Counted from the first letter of the stretch, positions 32,406 through 41,170 are shown. The stretch: DNA of 64,000 bases from an uncultured Sphingopyxis sp. (GCF_900078365.1 NZ_LT598653.1:2542001-2606000), one strand, 5' to 3'. Numbers and translations are program-made. Notes: a model not told the origin generated them from the letters alone.

Positions 32406-33814
32406 GCCAGCATATCGGGTGCGGCGATGCAGCCTGCTATCGCGCTCGCCGCCGCCAAAGCCGGGCTCATCAGATGCGTGCGTCCGCCGCGTCCCTGGCG
32501 GTTCTCGAAATTGCGGTTCGAGGTCGCGGCGCAGCGTTCGCCGGGGCGGAGCCGGTCGGCGTTCATGCCGACGCACATCGAACAGCCCGGTTCGCGCCAG
32601 TCGAACCCCGCGGCGCGCAGCGCCTCGGCGATGCCCTCTTCCTCGGCCTGCCGTTTGACCAGCCCCGATCCCGGCACGACCATCGCGCGGACGTGCGGCG
32701 CGACATGGCGGCCGCGCACGACGGCGGCGGCGACGCGCAGATCCTCGATCCGGCTGTTGGTGCAGCTGCCGATGAATATGCGGTCGAGCCGCTGCCCGGC
32801 GATCGGCGCGCCGAGGGCAAGGTCCATATAGGCGAGCGCGCGCTCGGCGGCGGCGCGCGCATCAGGATCGCCCAGCGTTGCAGGATCAGGAATGAGGCCG
32901 TCGATCGCGACGACCTGCGACGGGTTGGTCCCCCAACTCACCATCGGCCGCACGTCGCGCGCATCGAAGTGCAGCTCGCGGTCGAAGGCCGCGCCGGGGT
33001 CGCTTGCGAGCTTCGCCCAGCGCGCCGCGGCCGCCTCCCATGCTTTGCCACGCGGCGCCGCCGGACGGTTCTTCAGATAGGCGAGCGTCGTCGCATCGGG
33101 CGCAACCAGCCCGGCGCGCGCGCCCATCTCGATACTGAGGTTGCACAATGTCATCCGGCCTTCCATCGACAGCGCGCGCACGGCCTCCCCCGCATATTCG
33201 ATGACATGCCCCCCCGCGCCATCGACGCCGATCATCCCGAGCAAATGAAGCGCGAGATCCTTGGCATGGACGTGGGGCGCCAGCACGCCGTCGACGCGCA
33301 CCCGCATGTTGCGCGAGCGGCGCTGGCGGATCGTCTGGGTCGCCAGCACATGCTCGACCTCCGACGTCCCGATCCCGAAGGCGAGCGCCCCGAACGCGCC
33401 GTGCGTCGAGGTGTGGCTGTCGCCGCAGACGATCGTCATCCCGGGCTGCGAACGCCCCTGCTCGGGCCCGACGACATGGACGATCCCGCCACGCGGGTCG
33501 CCCATCGGGAAATTCTCGATTCCGAAACGGCGCGTATTCTCGACCAGTGCCTCGAGCTGAGCGCGCGCCTCGACATCGGCCACCCCGGCGGGGCCCGCCG
33601 CCTGTCCCGCCGTCGGGACATTATGATCGGACAGCGCGAGCACGCGCTCGGGACGCCGAACCGCCCGTCCCGCCGTCGCAAGGCCCGCAAAAGCCTGCGG
33701 CGAGGTCACCTCGTGCAGCAGGTGCAGGTCGATATAGAGCAACGTCTCGCCATCATCCTCGGCGACGACGTGCGCGTCCCAAATCTTGTCGTAGAGCGTG
33801 CGCGGGCCGGTCAC
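32402..33814 (-). CDS. leuC: 3-isopropylmalate dehydratase large subunit-like (LeuC family)
   Basis: A 470-residue [4Fe-4S] aconitase-family subunit. Cluster Cys residues are in IGSCTNSRIEDLR and EPGCSMCVGMN; CGDSHTSTHGAFGALAFGIG and SDHNVPT are the other signatures. GTG at 33814 is chosen since GGGGA lies 5 nt upstream and the N-terminus then matches LeuC (TLYDKIWDAHVV); upstream in-frame ATGs at 33853 and 33886 are possible, the latter adjacent to operator-like site I. Converges on the LeuD-like gene. Together they should form a heterodimeric (de)hydratase. Family relatives include isopropylmalate, citramalate and 2,3-dimethylmalate dehydratases, so substrate must be tested. Confidence 0.9.
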   Translation of the reverse strand: MTGPRTLYDKIWDAHVVAEDDGETLLYIDLHLLHEVTSPQAFAGLATAGRAVRRPERVLALSDHNVPTAGQAAGPAGVADVEARAQLEALVENTRRFGIENFPMGDPRGGIVHVVGPEQGRSQPGMTIVCGDSHTSTHGAFGALAFGIGTSEVEHVLATQTIRQRRSRNMRVRVDGVLAPHVHAKDLALHLLGMIGVDGAGGHVIEYAGEAVRALSMEGRMTLCNLSIEMGARAGLVAPDATTLAYLKNRPAAPRGKAWEAAAARWAKLASDPGAAFDRELHFDARDVRPMVSWGTNPSQVVAIDGLIPDPATLGDPDARAAAERALAYMDLALGAPIAGQRLDRIFIGSCTNSRIEDLRVAAAVVRGRHVAPHVRAMVVPGSGLVKRQAEEEGIAEALRAAGFDWREPGCSMCVGMNADRLRPGERCAATSNRNFENRQGRGGRTHLMSPALAAASAIAGCIAAPDMLA

Positions 33815-33886
33815 AGCGTCCCCACAATGGGGTTCGGTCGATATTTCGCACATATTCCCGGCATCGGAATCCTCATCGCATGGCAT

Positions 33887-33903
33887 TTACTTAGTATGCT
33901 AAT
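33887..33903. promoter_or_regulatory. Operator-like site I
   Basis: TTACTTAGTATGCTAAT: the core CTTAGTATGCTAA is the same as at site H. It lies 73 nt upstream of the preferred LeuC-like start, and sites H and I thus flank the convergent LeuC/LeuD-like pair. Confidence 0.58.
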
Positions 33904-33996
33904 CATATGCCATGAATCCGATCGCGGCAAGCGATCTTGAAAGCCGAAAAGGACGACTTCGGGCGGCCTGGGCGGCGTCGGCGCAGAGTCTTCGGG

Positions 33997-34899
33997 CTAT
34001 TCGCCGTCGAAGGGCGGCTCGGCGGTCGCATAGCCGCCTCCGCGCTTCGCGGTGCCGATCGAGGATATGACGATCAGGCCGATCGCCATCCATTGCGTGA
34101 AAGTCAGCAGTTCGCCGAGCAGGAAAAAACCCATCAGCGCGCCGACCGCGGGTTCGGCGCTGAGCAGCGTTCCGAAGCTGTTCGGCGGCAGGCGGCGCAG
34201 CGCCACCATCTCGAATCCATAGGGAATCGCGCTCGAAACGAGGCCGACGATCAGGCCCGTCGCCAATATCTCCGGGCGGAGCAGTTCCGCACCGGCATGG
34301 ATGATGCCGACCGGCGCCGCGACGACGGCCGCGACAATCGTGCCGCCTGCCGCGGCGGCGGGTCCGTGCTGCGCGCCCGCACGCTTGCCGAGCAATATAT
34401 AGGCGGCCCAGCAGAGGCCCGCGAACAGCGCCAGCGCGACGCCGCGCCAGTCGAGATGCGCTGTGCCCTCGCGGATGGGCAGCAGAAGCAGCAGGCCGAA
34501 CACCGCGATCCCGATCCACAGAAAGTCGGCGCGGCGGCGCGAGGTGAGCACCGCGACGCTCAGCGGGCCGATGAATTCGATCGCGATCGCGATGCCAAGC
34601 GGAATATAGCTCAGCGCGTTGTAAAAGCTGAGATTCATCGCGCCGAGCACGACGCCGTAAGCGAGAATCGACCGCCACCCGTCGCGATAGTTCAGCCGCC
34701 ACGGGCGGAGCACCACCGACAGCAGGACTGCGCCGAAGATCAGGCGTAGCGCCGTGGTCCCCGCGGGCCCCACCAGCGGAAACAGGCTCTTTGCCAGCGC
34801 CGCGCCGCCCGTCACCGACACGAGCGACAGGAACAGCGCGCCAAGCGCGAGCAGGTCGATCTTCCCGCTGGCGGGGCTCTTGGCGACGGGACCGGTCAT
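33997..34899 (-). CDS. EamA-family exporter (RhtA-like)
   Basis: Inner-membrane protein of 300 residues with ten hydrophobic segments in two EamA repeats; the second repeat ends GTLLSAEPAVGALMGFFLLGE, typical of RhtA-type amino acid/homoserine exporters. ATG at 34899 is preferred (MTGPVAKSPASGK then the first helix); the ribosome-binding site is weak and an upstream start at 34971 would add 24 residues. Its 3' end faces the LeuC promoter region. It marks the boundary between the catabolic island and the nitrate genes. The export substrate is not known. Confidence 0.87.
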   Translation of the reverse strand: MTGPVAKSPASGKIDLLALGALFLSLVSVTGGAALAKSLFPLVGPAGTTALRLIFGAVLLSVVLRPWRLNYRDGWRSILAYGVVLGAMNLSFYNALSYIPLGIAIAIEFIGPLSVAVLTSRRRADFLWIGIAVFGLLLLLPIREGTAHLDWRGVALALFAGLCWAAYILLGKRAGAQHGPAAAAGGTIVAAVVAAPVGIIHAGAELLRPEILATGLIVGLVSSAIPYGFEMVALRRLPPNSFGTLLSAEPAVGALMGFFLLGELLTFTQWMAIGLIVISSIGTAKRGGGYATAEPPFDGE

Positions 34900-35036
34900 A
34901 GGCGCCCGTCGTTGGACAAGGCCGGACCAATGCGCAAGCCATGAAAATGCCCGATCGAGCCGCCTGACCATTGTTTCGATGCTCCATACAGGATGGTGCT
35001 GGAAGATTCGAACAACCCCGCGTAAGGGCGCGGATC

Positions 35037-35618
35037 ATGAGGATCGCGATCATCGATACCAGCACGACGCGCGCGGCGATCATCTCCGATGGCTTGCGCG
35101 AGGCGGGACTCGACGATCTGGTGCTGATCGATCCCGCCGGCGCGCTCGCCCGCCAGATCGAGGCGGCGCAGCCCGAAGTCGTCCTGATCAACCTCGAAAA
35201 CCCCAGCCGCGATTTGCTCGAGGATTATTTCGCCATGTCGCGCGCGCTGGCGCGGCCGATCGCGATGTTCGTCGACCAGAGCGACGCCGAGGCGACCGGG
35301 GCGGCGATCGACGCGGGCGTATCGGCCTATGTCGTCGATGGCTTGTCGAAACAGCGGATCAAGCCGGTGATCGACCTGGCAGTGCGGCGGTTCCAGGCCT
35401 TTTCGCGCCTCCAGCGCGAACTCGACGAGGCGAAGAACGCGCTCGCCGAGCGCGCGGTCATCGACAAGGCCAAGGCGATATTGATGAGGCGCCGCCAGGT
35501 CGACGAGCCCGCGGCCTATGCGTTGCTGCGCGGCCAGGCGATGCGCACCAACCGCCGCATTTCCGAAATCGCGGAGGCGATCGTGACCAGCGAGGCGCTG
35601 ATGGGAGACATGGAATGA
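35037..35618 (+). CDS. nasT: NasT-like ANTAR antiterminator
   Basis: A 193-residue response-regulator-like protein: N-terminal receiver fold (MRIAIIDTSTTRAAIISDGL to about residue 118) and a C-terminal ANTAR RNA-binding domain (LAERAVIDKAKAILMRRRQV, then PAAYALLRGQAMRTNRRISE). ANTAR proteins bind tandem hexaloop hairpins and prevent termination in leader RNAs of nitrate assimilation genes. The receiver lacks the usual Asp phosphorylation pattern, as is usual for NasT, which is controlled by NasS binding instead. It overlaps the NasS-like gene by 4 nt. Its likely target, two hairpins and a terminator, lies at 36896-37045. Confidence 0.93.
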   Translation: MRIAIIDTSTTRAAIISDGLREAGLDDLVLIDPAGALARQIEAAQPEVVLINLENPSRDLLEDYFAMSRALARPIAMFVDQSDAEATGAAIDAGVSAYVVDGLSKQRIKPVIDLAVRRFQAFSRLQRELDEAKNALAERAVIDKAKAILMRRRQVDEPAAYALLRGQAMRTNRRISEIAEAIVTSEALMGDME

Positions 35619-36826
35619 GTGCCGAACGCTTCCGCATCGGTTTCCTGCCGCTGGTCGACGCCGCCTTGCCGATCCTGGCGCACGAACTGGGCTTCGCCGC
35701 GCGCGAGGGTGTCGAGATCGAGCTCGTCCGCGACATGACCTGGGCGACGGTGCGCGACCGGCTGCTCTACGGCCACACCGACGCGGCGCACATGATCGCC
35801 CCCCTTGCGATCGCGACCGCACTCGGCCGCGACCGGCCCGCGGTGCCGATGGCCGTGCCCTTCGTTCTCGGGCTGAACGGCAATGCCGTGACCTTTTCGA
35901 CCGCCCTCGCCCGCGCAGCCGGGCTGGGGAACGAGCTCGGCGACCCAGTCGTGGTCGGCGCGGCGCTGCGCGAGGTCGCGGCGGCGCGCAAGGCGGCGGG
36001 CAAACCGCTGCGCTTCGGCGTCGTTCATCGCTATTCGAGCCATAATTACATGCTGCGCTACTGGCTCGCGGGGGTCGGCATCCGCCCCGACGCCGATGTC
36101 GAGATCGTCGTCACCAGCCCCCCTTTCGCCGCCGACGCGCTGGCGGCGGGCGAGGTCGATGGCATCTGCGTCGGCGAACCGTGGAATTCGATCGCCGTCG
36201 ATCGCGGCGTCGGCCAGATCCCGCTCGCGACCGCGCAAATCTGGCGCCGGGGGGTCGAGAAGGTGCTCGCGCTGCGCGAAGCCGTCGCCAAGGAGCGTCG
36301 CGATGCGGTCGAGGCGCTGGTCCGCGCGCTGCACGCCGCCGCCGCCCATTTCGTCGAGCCCGGCACCGCCGGGGACAGCGCCGACATATTAGCGCGCGCC
36401 GAATATCTCGACGCGCCGCAGGACGCCGTGCTGCGCGCGATCACCGACCGCATCCGCGTCGTTCCGGGCGGCGATCCCGTCGATTATCCCGATTTCATGT
36501 TCCAATATCGCGAGGCGGCCAATTTTCCGTGGCGCAGCCAGGCGGCGTGGCTCTATTCGCAGATGCTGCGTTGGGACGGCGCCGCCTTTTCGTCCGCCGA
36601 CGCCGAGGTCGCGGCTGGCGTCTTCCGCCCCGACATCTACCGCGCCGCGCTGGCCGGCTCCGGCGCGCCGCTTCCGGGTGCCAGCTCGAAGCTCGAAGGC
36701 GGGCTCGACGCCCCGATCGGCGCGGGGTCGGTGCAGGGGCGGCTCATGCTCGGCAGCGACCGCTTTTTCGACGGCCGCGCCTTCGACCCTGAGGACATCG
36801 TCGGCTATCTCGCTGATCTTCCATGA
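35615..36826 (+). CDS. nasS: NasS-like cytoplasmic nitrate/nitrite sensor
   Basis: A 403-residue periplasmic-binding-like protein of the NrtA/CmpA family, but with no signal peptide (it starts MSAERFRIGFLPLVDAALPI), as expected for NasS, which stays in the cytoplasm. It has DAAHMIAPLAIATALG, YSSHNYMLRYWLAG, GICVGEPWNSIAV and DYPDFMFQYREAANFPWRSQ, the family core. By family knowledge NasS holds NasT inactive and releases it on binding nitrate or nitrite. It is translationally coupled to NasT and directly upstream of the regulated leader. No NrtBCD transporter genes are present. Confidence 0.92.
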   Translation: MSAERFRIGFLPLVDAALPILAHELGFAAREGVEIELVRDMTWATVRDRLLYGHTDAAHMIAPLAIATALGRDRPAVPMAVPFVLGLNGNAVTFSTALARAAGLGNELGDPVVVGAALREVAAARKAAGKPLRFGVVHRYSSHNYMLRYWLAGVGIRPDADVEIVVTSPPFAADALAAGEVDGICVGEPWNSIAVDRGVGQIPLATAQIWRRGVEKVLALREAVAKERRDAVEALVRALHAAAAHFVEPGTAGDSADILARAEYLDAPQDAVLRAITDRIRVVPGGDPVDYPDFMFQYREAANFPWRSQAAWLYSQMLRWDGAAFSSADAEVAAGVFRPDIYRAALAGSGAPLPGASSKLEGGLDAPIGAGSVQGRLMLGSDRFFDGRAFDPEDIVGYLADLP

Positions 36827-36895
36827 ATTATATTTTTGCTGCACCTGCGAAATAAACGCTTGCGACCAATTCGCGAATCAGGCAGCTTAGAACCA

Positions 36896-36950
36896 CTCGG
36901 CAAGGCTGCCGGGGCAGGATAAAGCGGCGACGGCTCCAACGAGGGGGCCG
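36896..36950 (+). promoter_or_regulatory. ANTAR-type tandem hairpins in the nitrate leader RNA
   Basis: Two stems with six-base loops, each with A at position 1 and G at position 4, the ANTAR recognition pattern. P1: stem CTCGGC / GCCGGG with loop AAGGCT (36902-36907). P2: stem CGGCTCC / GGGGCCG with loop AACGAG (36938-36943). They are separated by about 18 nt and precede an intrinsic terminator, within the 246-nt gap between NasS and the nitrate transporter gene. This is the predicted NasT binding site. Confidence 0.88.
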
Positions 36951-37022
36951 AACCGCAAGCGGACGGGGAGCTTTTCCCCGACATTCCAACAGGCAATGAA
37001 GCCGTCAGGATGCGCCCGCATG

Positions 37023-37045
37023 GCCGCCGTCCTGGCGGCTTTTTT
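37023..37045 (+). terminator. Leader terminator (NasT-controlled)
   Basis: GCCGCC-GTCCT-GGCGGC stem followed by TTTTTT (37040-37045), 27 nt before the transporter ATG. In the absence of NasT binding, transcription should stop here; bound P1/P2 hairpins should prevent it. Confidence 0.88.
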
Positions 37046-37072
37046 ATTGCCCGTCGCGCAAAGGGACGGACG

Positions 37073-38302
37073 ATGACGACAGCAACGGGCGCCGCGGTGC
37101 CCAAATCGAGTTTCCGGGCGAGCGGCCACTGGCCGACGCTCGTGGCCGCCTTTCTCTATTTCGATCTCGCCTTCATGGTGTGGGTCATCCTCAGCCCGCT
37201 CGCACCCGCGATCGCAGACGATCTGGGGCTCACCCCGGCCCAAACGGGCCTGATGGTCGCGGTGCCGACGCTCGCGGGCGCCGTTCTGCGTATCGCGGCC
37301 GGCCTGCTCGTCGATCGCATCGGGCCGAAACGCGCGGGCGCGATCAGTCAGGTCATCGTCATCGCGGGCCTGTCCGCAGCGTGGCTGACGGGCGTGAGCA
37401 GCTTCGCAGGCACGCTCGCACTCGGCGTCATCCTCGGCTTCGCGGGGGCGAGCTTCGCGATCGCGCTGCCGCTCGCGAGCCGCTGGTATCCGCCGGAGCA
37501 TCAGGGCAAGGCGATGGGGCTCGCCGGCATGGGCAATTCGGGCACCGTGCTCGCGGCGCTATTCGCCCCCGGCCTCGCCAGGCTGTTCGGCTGGAACGCC
37601 GCGCTCGGGCTCGCTTGCATCCCGCTGACGATCGTCTTCCTCCTCTATCTCGTCATGGCGAAGGACGCGCCGAACGCGCCCGCGCCGAAGCGGCTGGCCG
37701 ACTATTTCCAGCCGCTGAGGACCGCCGACGCCTGGTGGCTCATGGCTTTCTACTCGGTGACCTTCGGCGGCTTCGTCGGGCTCGCCGCCTCGCTGCCGAT
37801 CTATTTCACCGACCAGTTCCACCTGAACCCGGTGACGGCGGGCGCCTGCACCGCCGCCTGTGTTTTTGCCGGGTCGCTGGTGCGGCCGATGGGCGGCGCG
37901 CTCGCCGACCGCATCGGCGGGGTGCGCGCGCTGATGAGCGTCTTCGTCGTCGCGGCGCTGGCGCTCGCCGGTGTACCGCAGGCCGCGACCCTGTCCGCCG
38001 CGATGGGGCTGTTCGTGATCGCGATGCTCGCGTTCGGGGTCGGCAACGGATCGGTGTTCCAGCTCGTCCCGCAACGCTTTGCCGCCGAGATCGGCGTGAT
38101 GACGGGGCTGGTCGGCATGGCGGGCGGGGTCGGCGGCTTCGCCCTCGCCTCCTCGCTCGGCTTCGCGAAACAGTGGAGCGGCAGCTTCGCGCCCGCCTTT
38201 CACCTCTTCGCCGGCCTTGCTGTCGCGGCACTCGTCGCGCTCGCCTTCGTCAAGGGCCAGTGGCGCCGGTCGTGGGCCGCCGCCGACGGCGTGCGAATCT
38301 GA
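37073..38302 (+). CDS. Nitrate/nitrite MFS transporter (NarK/NasA type)
   Basis: A 409-residue major facilitator with 12 predicted helices and the two nitrate signature helices: GFAGASFAIALPLASRWYPP with GMGNSGTVLAALFAP, and later GNGSVFQLVPQRFA with GMAGGVGGFAL. It imports nitrate (and perhaps exchanges nitrite) across the inner membrane for assimilation. ATG at 37073 has AAGGGACGG upstream, immediately after the leader terminator. Next is nirB, 29 nt downstream. Control by NasT/NasS antitermination of this and all genes to 44677 is predicted. Confidence 0.93.
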   Translation: MTTATGAAVPKSSFRASGHWPTLVAAFLYFDLAFMVWVILSPLAPAIADDLGLTPAQTGLMVAVPTLAGAVLRIAAGLLVDRIGPKRAGAISQVIVIAGLSAAWLTGVSSFAGTLALGVILGFAGASFAIALPLASRWYPPEHQGKAMGLAGMGNSGTVLAALFAPGLARLFGWNAALGLACIPLTIVFLLYLVMAKDAPNAPAPKRLADYFQPLRTADAWWLMAFYSVTFGGFVGLAASLPIYFTDQFHLNPVTAGACTAACVFAGSLVRPMGGALADRIGGVRALMSVFVVAALALAGVPQAATLSAAMGLFVIAMLAFGVGNGSVFQLVPQRFAAEIGVMTGLVGMAGGVGGFALASSLGFAKQWSGSFAPAFHLFAGLAVAALVALAFVKGQWRRSWAAADGVRI

Positions 38303-38331
38303 ACCTCTCCCCGAATATTCGACTGGATTCG

Positions 38332-40812
38332 ATGATGGAACATAGCCCCCTCTCCCCCGACGCCGACACGCGCGAACATCTCGTCGTCATCGGCAACGGC
38401 ATGGCGGGATGCCGCGCGGTCGAGGAACTGCTCGCGCGTGACCCCGACCGTTTCCGCATCACGATCTTCGGCGCCGAGCCGCGCGTCAATTACAACCGCA
38501 TCATGCTTTCCCCCGTGCTCGCGGGCGAGAAAGCCTTCGACGACATCGTGATCAACGATGCGGGCTGGTATGCGGACAATGGCATCGCGCTGGTCGCGGG
38601 CGATCCGGTGGTCGCGATCGACCGCGCCGCGAAGACGGTAACGACGCGCGGCGGGGTCGGCGAACGCTATGACAGGCTGCTGATCGCGACCGGCTCCGAC
38701 CCCTTCATCATTCCAGTGCCCGGCAAGGATCTGCCCGGCGTCATCGCCTTTCGCGACATGGACGATGTCGGCACGATGCTCACCGCCGCCGAAAAGGGCG
38801 GCAGCGCGGTGGTGATCGGAGGCGGGCTGCTCGGGCTCGAGGCCGCGCACGGGCTGTCCTTGCGCGGCATGACGGTCACCGTTCTCCACCTGATGCCGAC
38901 GCTGATGGAGCGCCAGCTCGACGAAGCGGCGGGATGGCTGCTCAAGCAGGCATTGGAAGCGCGCGGCCAGACGATCCTGACCGGCGCCGACACCGCCGAA
39001 ATCGTCGGCGACGGCAAGGTCGAGGGCGTGAAGCTCAAGGACGGCACGCTCATCCCCGCCAGCCTCGTCGTGATGGCGGTCGGCATCCGCCCCGCGACCG
39101 GGCTCGCGCGCGACGCGGGGCTGGCAGTCGGTCGCGGCATCCGGGTCGACGACCATATGGTGACGAGCGACCCGGCGATCCTCGCGGTCGGCGAATGCGT
39201 CGAGCATGACGGGCAGGTCTATGGCCTCGTCGCGCCGTTGTGGGACATGTGCCGGAGCCTCGCCGACGGGCTGGTCGAAAAACCGAGCGGCTATCGCGGA
39301 TCGGTGACCTCGACCAAGCTCAAGGTGTCGGGGATCGACGTCTTTTCGGCGGGCGATTTCTCGGGCGGCGACGGCTGCGAAGACATCGTGCTGCGCGACG
39401 CAAGCCGCGGCGTCTACAAGCGCGTGATCGTCAAGGACGACCGCATCGTCGGCGCGGTGCTCTATGGCGACACCGCCGACGGCAACTGGTATTTCGACCT
39501 GCTCAAGAAGCAGGAGGACGTCTCGGACCTTCGCGACCTGCTGATCTTCGGCCAGGCCTTCGCCGCGGGAGGCGGCGCGGCGGACCCTAAGGCAGCCGTT
39601 GCGGCGCTTTCCGACGATGCGGAAATCTGCGGCTGCAACGGCGTCACCAAGGGGCAGGTCGTCTCCTGCATCGCCAAGGGCGCGCACAGCCTCGACGCGG
39701 TGCGCGGCACCTGCAAGGCGTCGGCAAGCTGCGGCAGCTGCACCGGGCTCGTCGAAAATCTGCTCGCGCTGACGCTCGGCGACGATGTGCAGAGCGGCCC
39801 CAAGACGATGTGCAAATGCACCAGTTTCGGCCACGACGACGTCCGCCGCGAGATCGTCGCGCAAGACATGCGCTCGATCCCCGAGGTGATGCAGAAATTG
39901 CACTGGACCACCCCCGACGGCTGCTCCTCGTGCCGCCCGGCGCTCAATTATTATCTGCTCTGCGCGCTGCCCGGCGACTATGTCGACGACCAGCAGAGCC
40001 GTTTCGTCAACGAGCGGCTGCACGCCAATATCCAGAAAGACGGCACTTATTCGGTCGTCCCGCGCATGTGGGGCGGGCTGACCAACCCGACCGAGCTGCG
40101 CGCGATCGCCGATGTGGTCGAAAAGTACAACGCGCCGATGGTCAAGGTCACCGGCGGCCAGCGGCTCGACATCTTCGGGATCAAGAAGGAAGACCTGCCC
40201 GCGGTCTGGGCCGACCTCAATGCCGCGGGCATGGTTTCGGGCCACGCCTATGGCAAGGCGCTGCGCACCGTGAAGACCTGCGTCGGGTCCGAATGGTGCC
40301 GCTTCGGTACGCAGGATTCGACCGGGCTCGGCGTCAAGCTCGAACGGATGAGCTGGGGCAGCTGGATGCCGCACAAGTTCAAGATCGCGGTGTCGGGCTG
40401 CCCGCGCAACTGCGCCGAAGCGACGATCAAGGATTTCGGCGTCGTGTGCGTCGACAGCGGCTACGAACTCCATGTCGGCGGCAACGGCGGCATCCACGTC
40501 CGCGCCACCGACCTCTTGTGCAAGGTCGCGACCGAGCAGGAGGCGATGGATACTTGCGCCGCCTTCATCCAGCTCTACCGCGAGGAAGCGCGTTATCTCG
40601 AGCGCACCGCGCCGTGGATCGAACGCGTCGGGCTCGACCATATCAAGGCGCGCATCGTCGAGGACGCCGCCGGTCGCGAGGCGCTGCGCGCGCGCTTCCT
40701 CATCTCGCAAAGCTTCAGTCAGGACGATCCATGGGCGCAGCGCGCCGAAGGCGCCGAGGCCGAACATCACGCGCCGATGGCGCGCTTCATTCCGCAGAAG
40801 GAAATCGCATGA
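38332..40812 (+). CDS. nirB: Assimilatory nitrite reductase large subunit
   Basis: An 826-residue NAD(P)H-dependent nitrite reductase reducing nitrite to ammonia. Order: FAD/NAD(P)-binding pyridine nucleotide-disulfide oxidoreductase domain (VVIGNGMAGCRAVEELL at the N-terminus; GLLGLEAAHGL near 165), BFD-like [2Fe-2S] domain (CGCNGVTKGQVVSCI and SCGSCTGLVENLL), then ferredoxin-like and siroheme/[4Fe-4S] domains. The siroheme Cys residues are in CVGSEWCRFG and SGCPRNCAEA (near 649-694). Two ATGs are adjacent (38332, 38335); the ribosome-binding site is weak. Overlaps nirD by 4 nt. Confidence 0.96.
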   Translation: MMEHSPLSPDADTREHLVVIGNGMAGCRAVEELLARDPDRFRITIFGAEPRVNYNRIMLSPVLAGEKAFDDIVINDAGWYADNGIALVAGDPVVAIDRAAKTVTTRGGVGERYDRLLIATGSDPFIIPVPGKDLPGVIAFRDMDDVGTMLTAAEKGGSAVVIGGGLLGLEAAHGLSLRGMTVTVLHLMPTLMERQLDEAAGWLLKQALEARGQTILTGADTAEIVGDGKVEGVKLKDGTLIPASLVVMAVGIRPATGLARDAGLAVGRGIRVDDHMVTSDPAILAVGECVEHDGQVYGLVAPLWDMCRSLADGLVEKPSGYRGSVTSTKLKVSGIDVFSAGDFSGGDGCEDIVLRDASRGVYKRVIVKDDRIVGAVLYGDTADGNWYFDLLKKQEDVSDLRDLLIFGQAFAAGGGAADPKAAVAALSDDAEICGCNGVTKGQVVSCIAKGAHSLDAVRGTCKASASCGSCTGLVENLLALTLGDDVQSGPKTMCKCTSFGHDDVRREIVAQDMRSIPEVMQKLHWTTPDGCSSCRPALNYYLLCALPGDYVDDQQSRFVNERLHANIQKDGTYSVVPRMWGGLTNPTELRAIADVVEKYNAPMVKVTGGQRLDIFGIKKEDLPAVWADLNAAGMVSGHAYGKALRTVKTCVGSEWCRFGTQDSTGLGVKLERMSWGSWMPHKFKIAVSGCPRNCAEATIKDFGVVCVDSGYELHVGGNGGIHVRATDLLCKVATEQEAMDTCAAFIQLYREEARYLERTAPWIERVGLDHIKARIVEDAAGREALRARFLISQSFSQDDPWAQRAEGAEAEHHAPMARFIPQKEIA

Positions 40813-41150
40813 CCACCGCAGAATGGCTCGACATCGGCTGGGTCGACCAGATCCCGGTGCGCGGCAGCCGCACCGTGCAGGTCGAGGGCGGCGACGACAT
40901 CGCACTCTTCCGCACCGCCGAGGGCAAGGTCTTCGCTTTGCTCGACCGCTGTCCGCACAAGCATGGGCGGCTCAGCCAGGGGATCGTCCACGACGGCGCA
41001 GTCGCCTGTCCGCTGCACAATTGGCGGATCAGCCTGTCGACCGGCGAGGCGCTCGGCGAGGACAAGGGCTGCACCCCGACGGTGCCGGTCAAGATCGACG
41101 GCGGCCGCGTGCTGATCTGCCGCGCGAGCACGCTGAAAGCGGCGGCGTGA
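40809..41150 (+). CDS. nirD: Nitrite reductase small subunit (Rieske)
   Basis: A 113-residue Rieske-type subunit that passes electrons in NirBD. Cluster ligands: Cys48 and His50 in RCPHKHGRLSQG, Cys67 and His70 in ACPLHNW. Its ATG overlaps the nirB stop. A palindromic repeat follows, then the nitrate reductase gene in the same orientation. Confidence 0.95.
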   Translation: MTTAEWLDIGWVDQIPVRGSRTVQVEGGDDIALFRTAEGKVFALLDRCPHKHGRLSQGIVHDGAVACPLHNWRISLSTGEALGEDKGCTPTVPVKIDGGRVLICRASTLKAAA

Positions 41151-41170
41151 CTTCCGCTCTCCCATCCCTG

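Noticed and set aside
31821..33814. Ordinary leucine biosynthesis leuCD operon
   Set aside because: The genes are convergent rather than an operon and have the catabolic operator-like sites; no leuA or leuB is nearby. Not excluded, only less likely.
35615..36826. NrtA periplasmic component of a nitrate ABC transporter
   Set aside because: There is no signal peptide or permease/ATPase genes, and the gene overlaps the ANTAR protein gene, which fits NasS instead.
38200..40905. A 900-codon minus-strand open frame opposite nirB
   Set aside because: It lies antisense to the clearly assigned nirB and has the Arg/Asp/His-rich composition typical of shadows in high-GC DNA.
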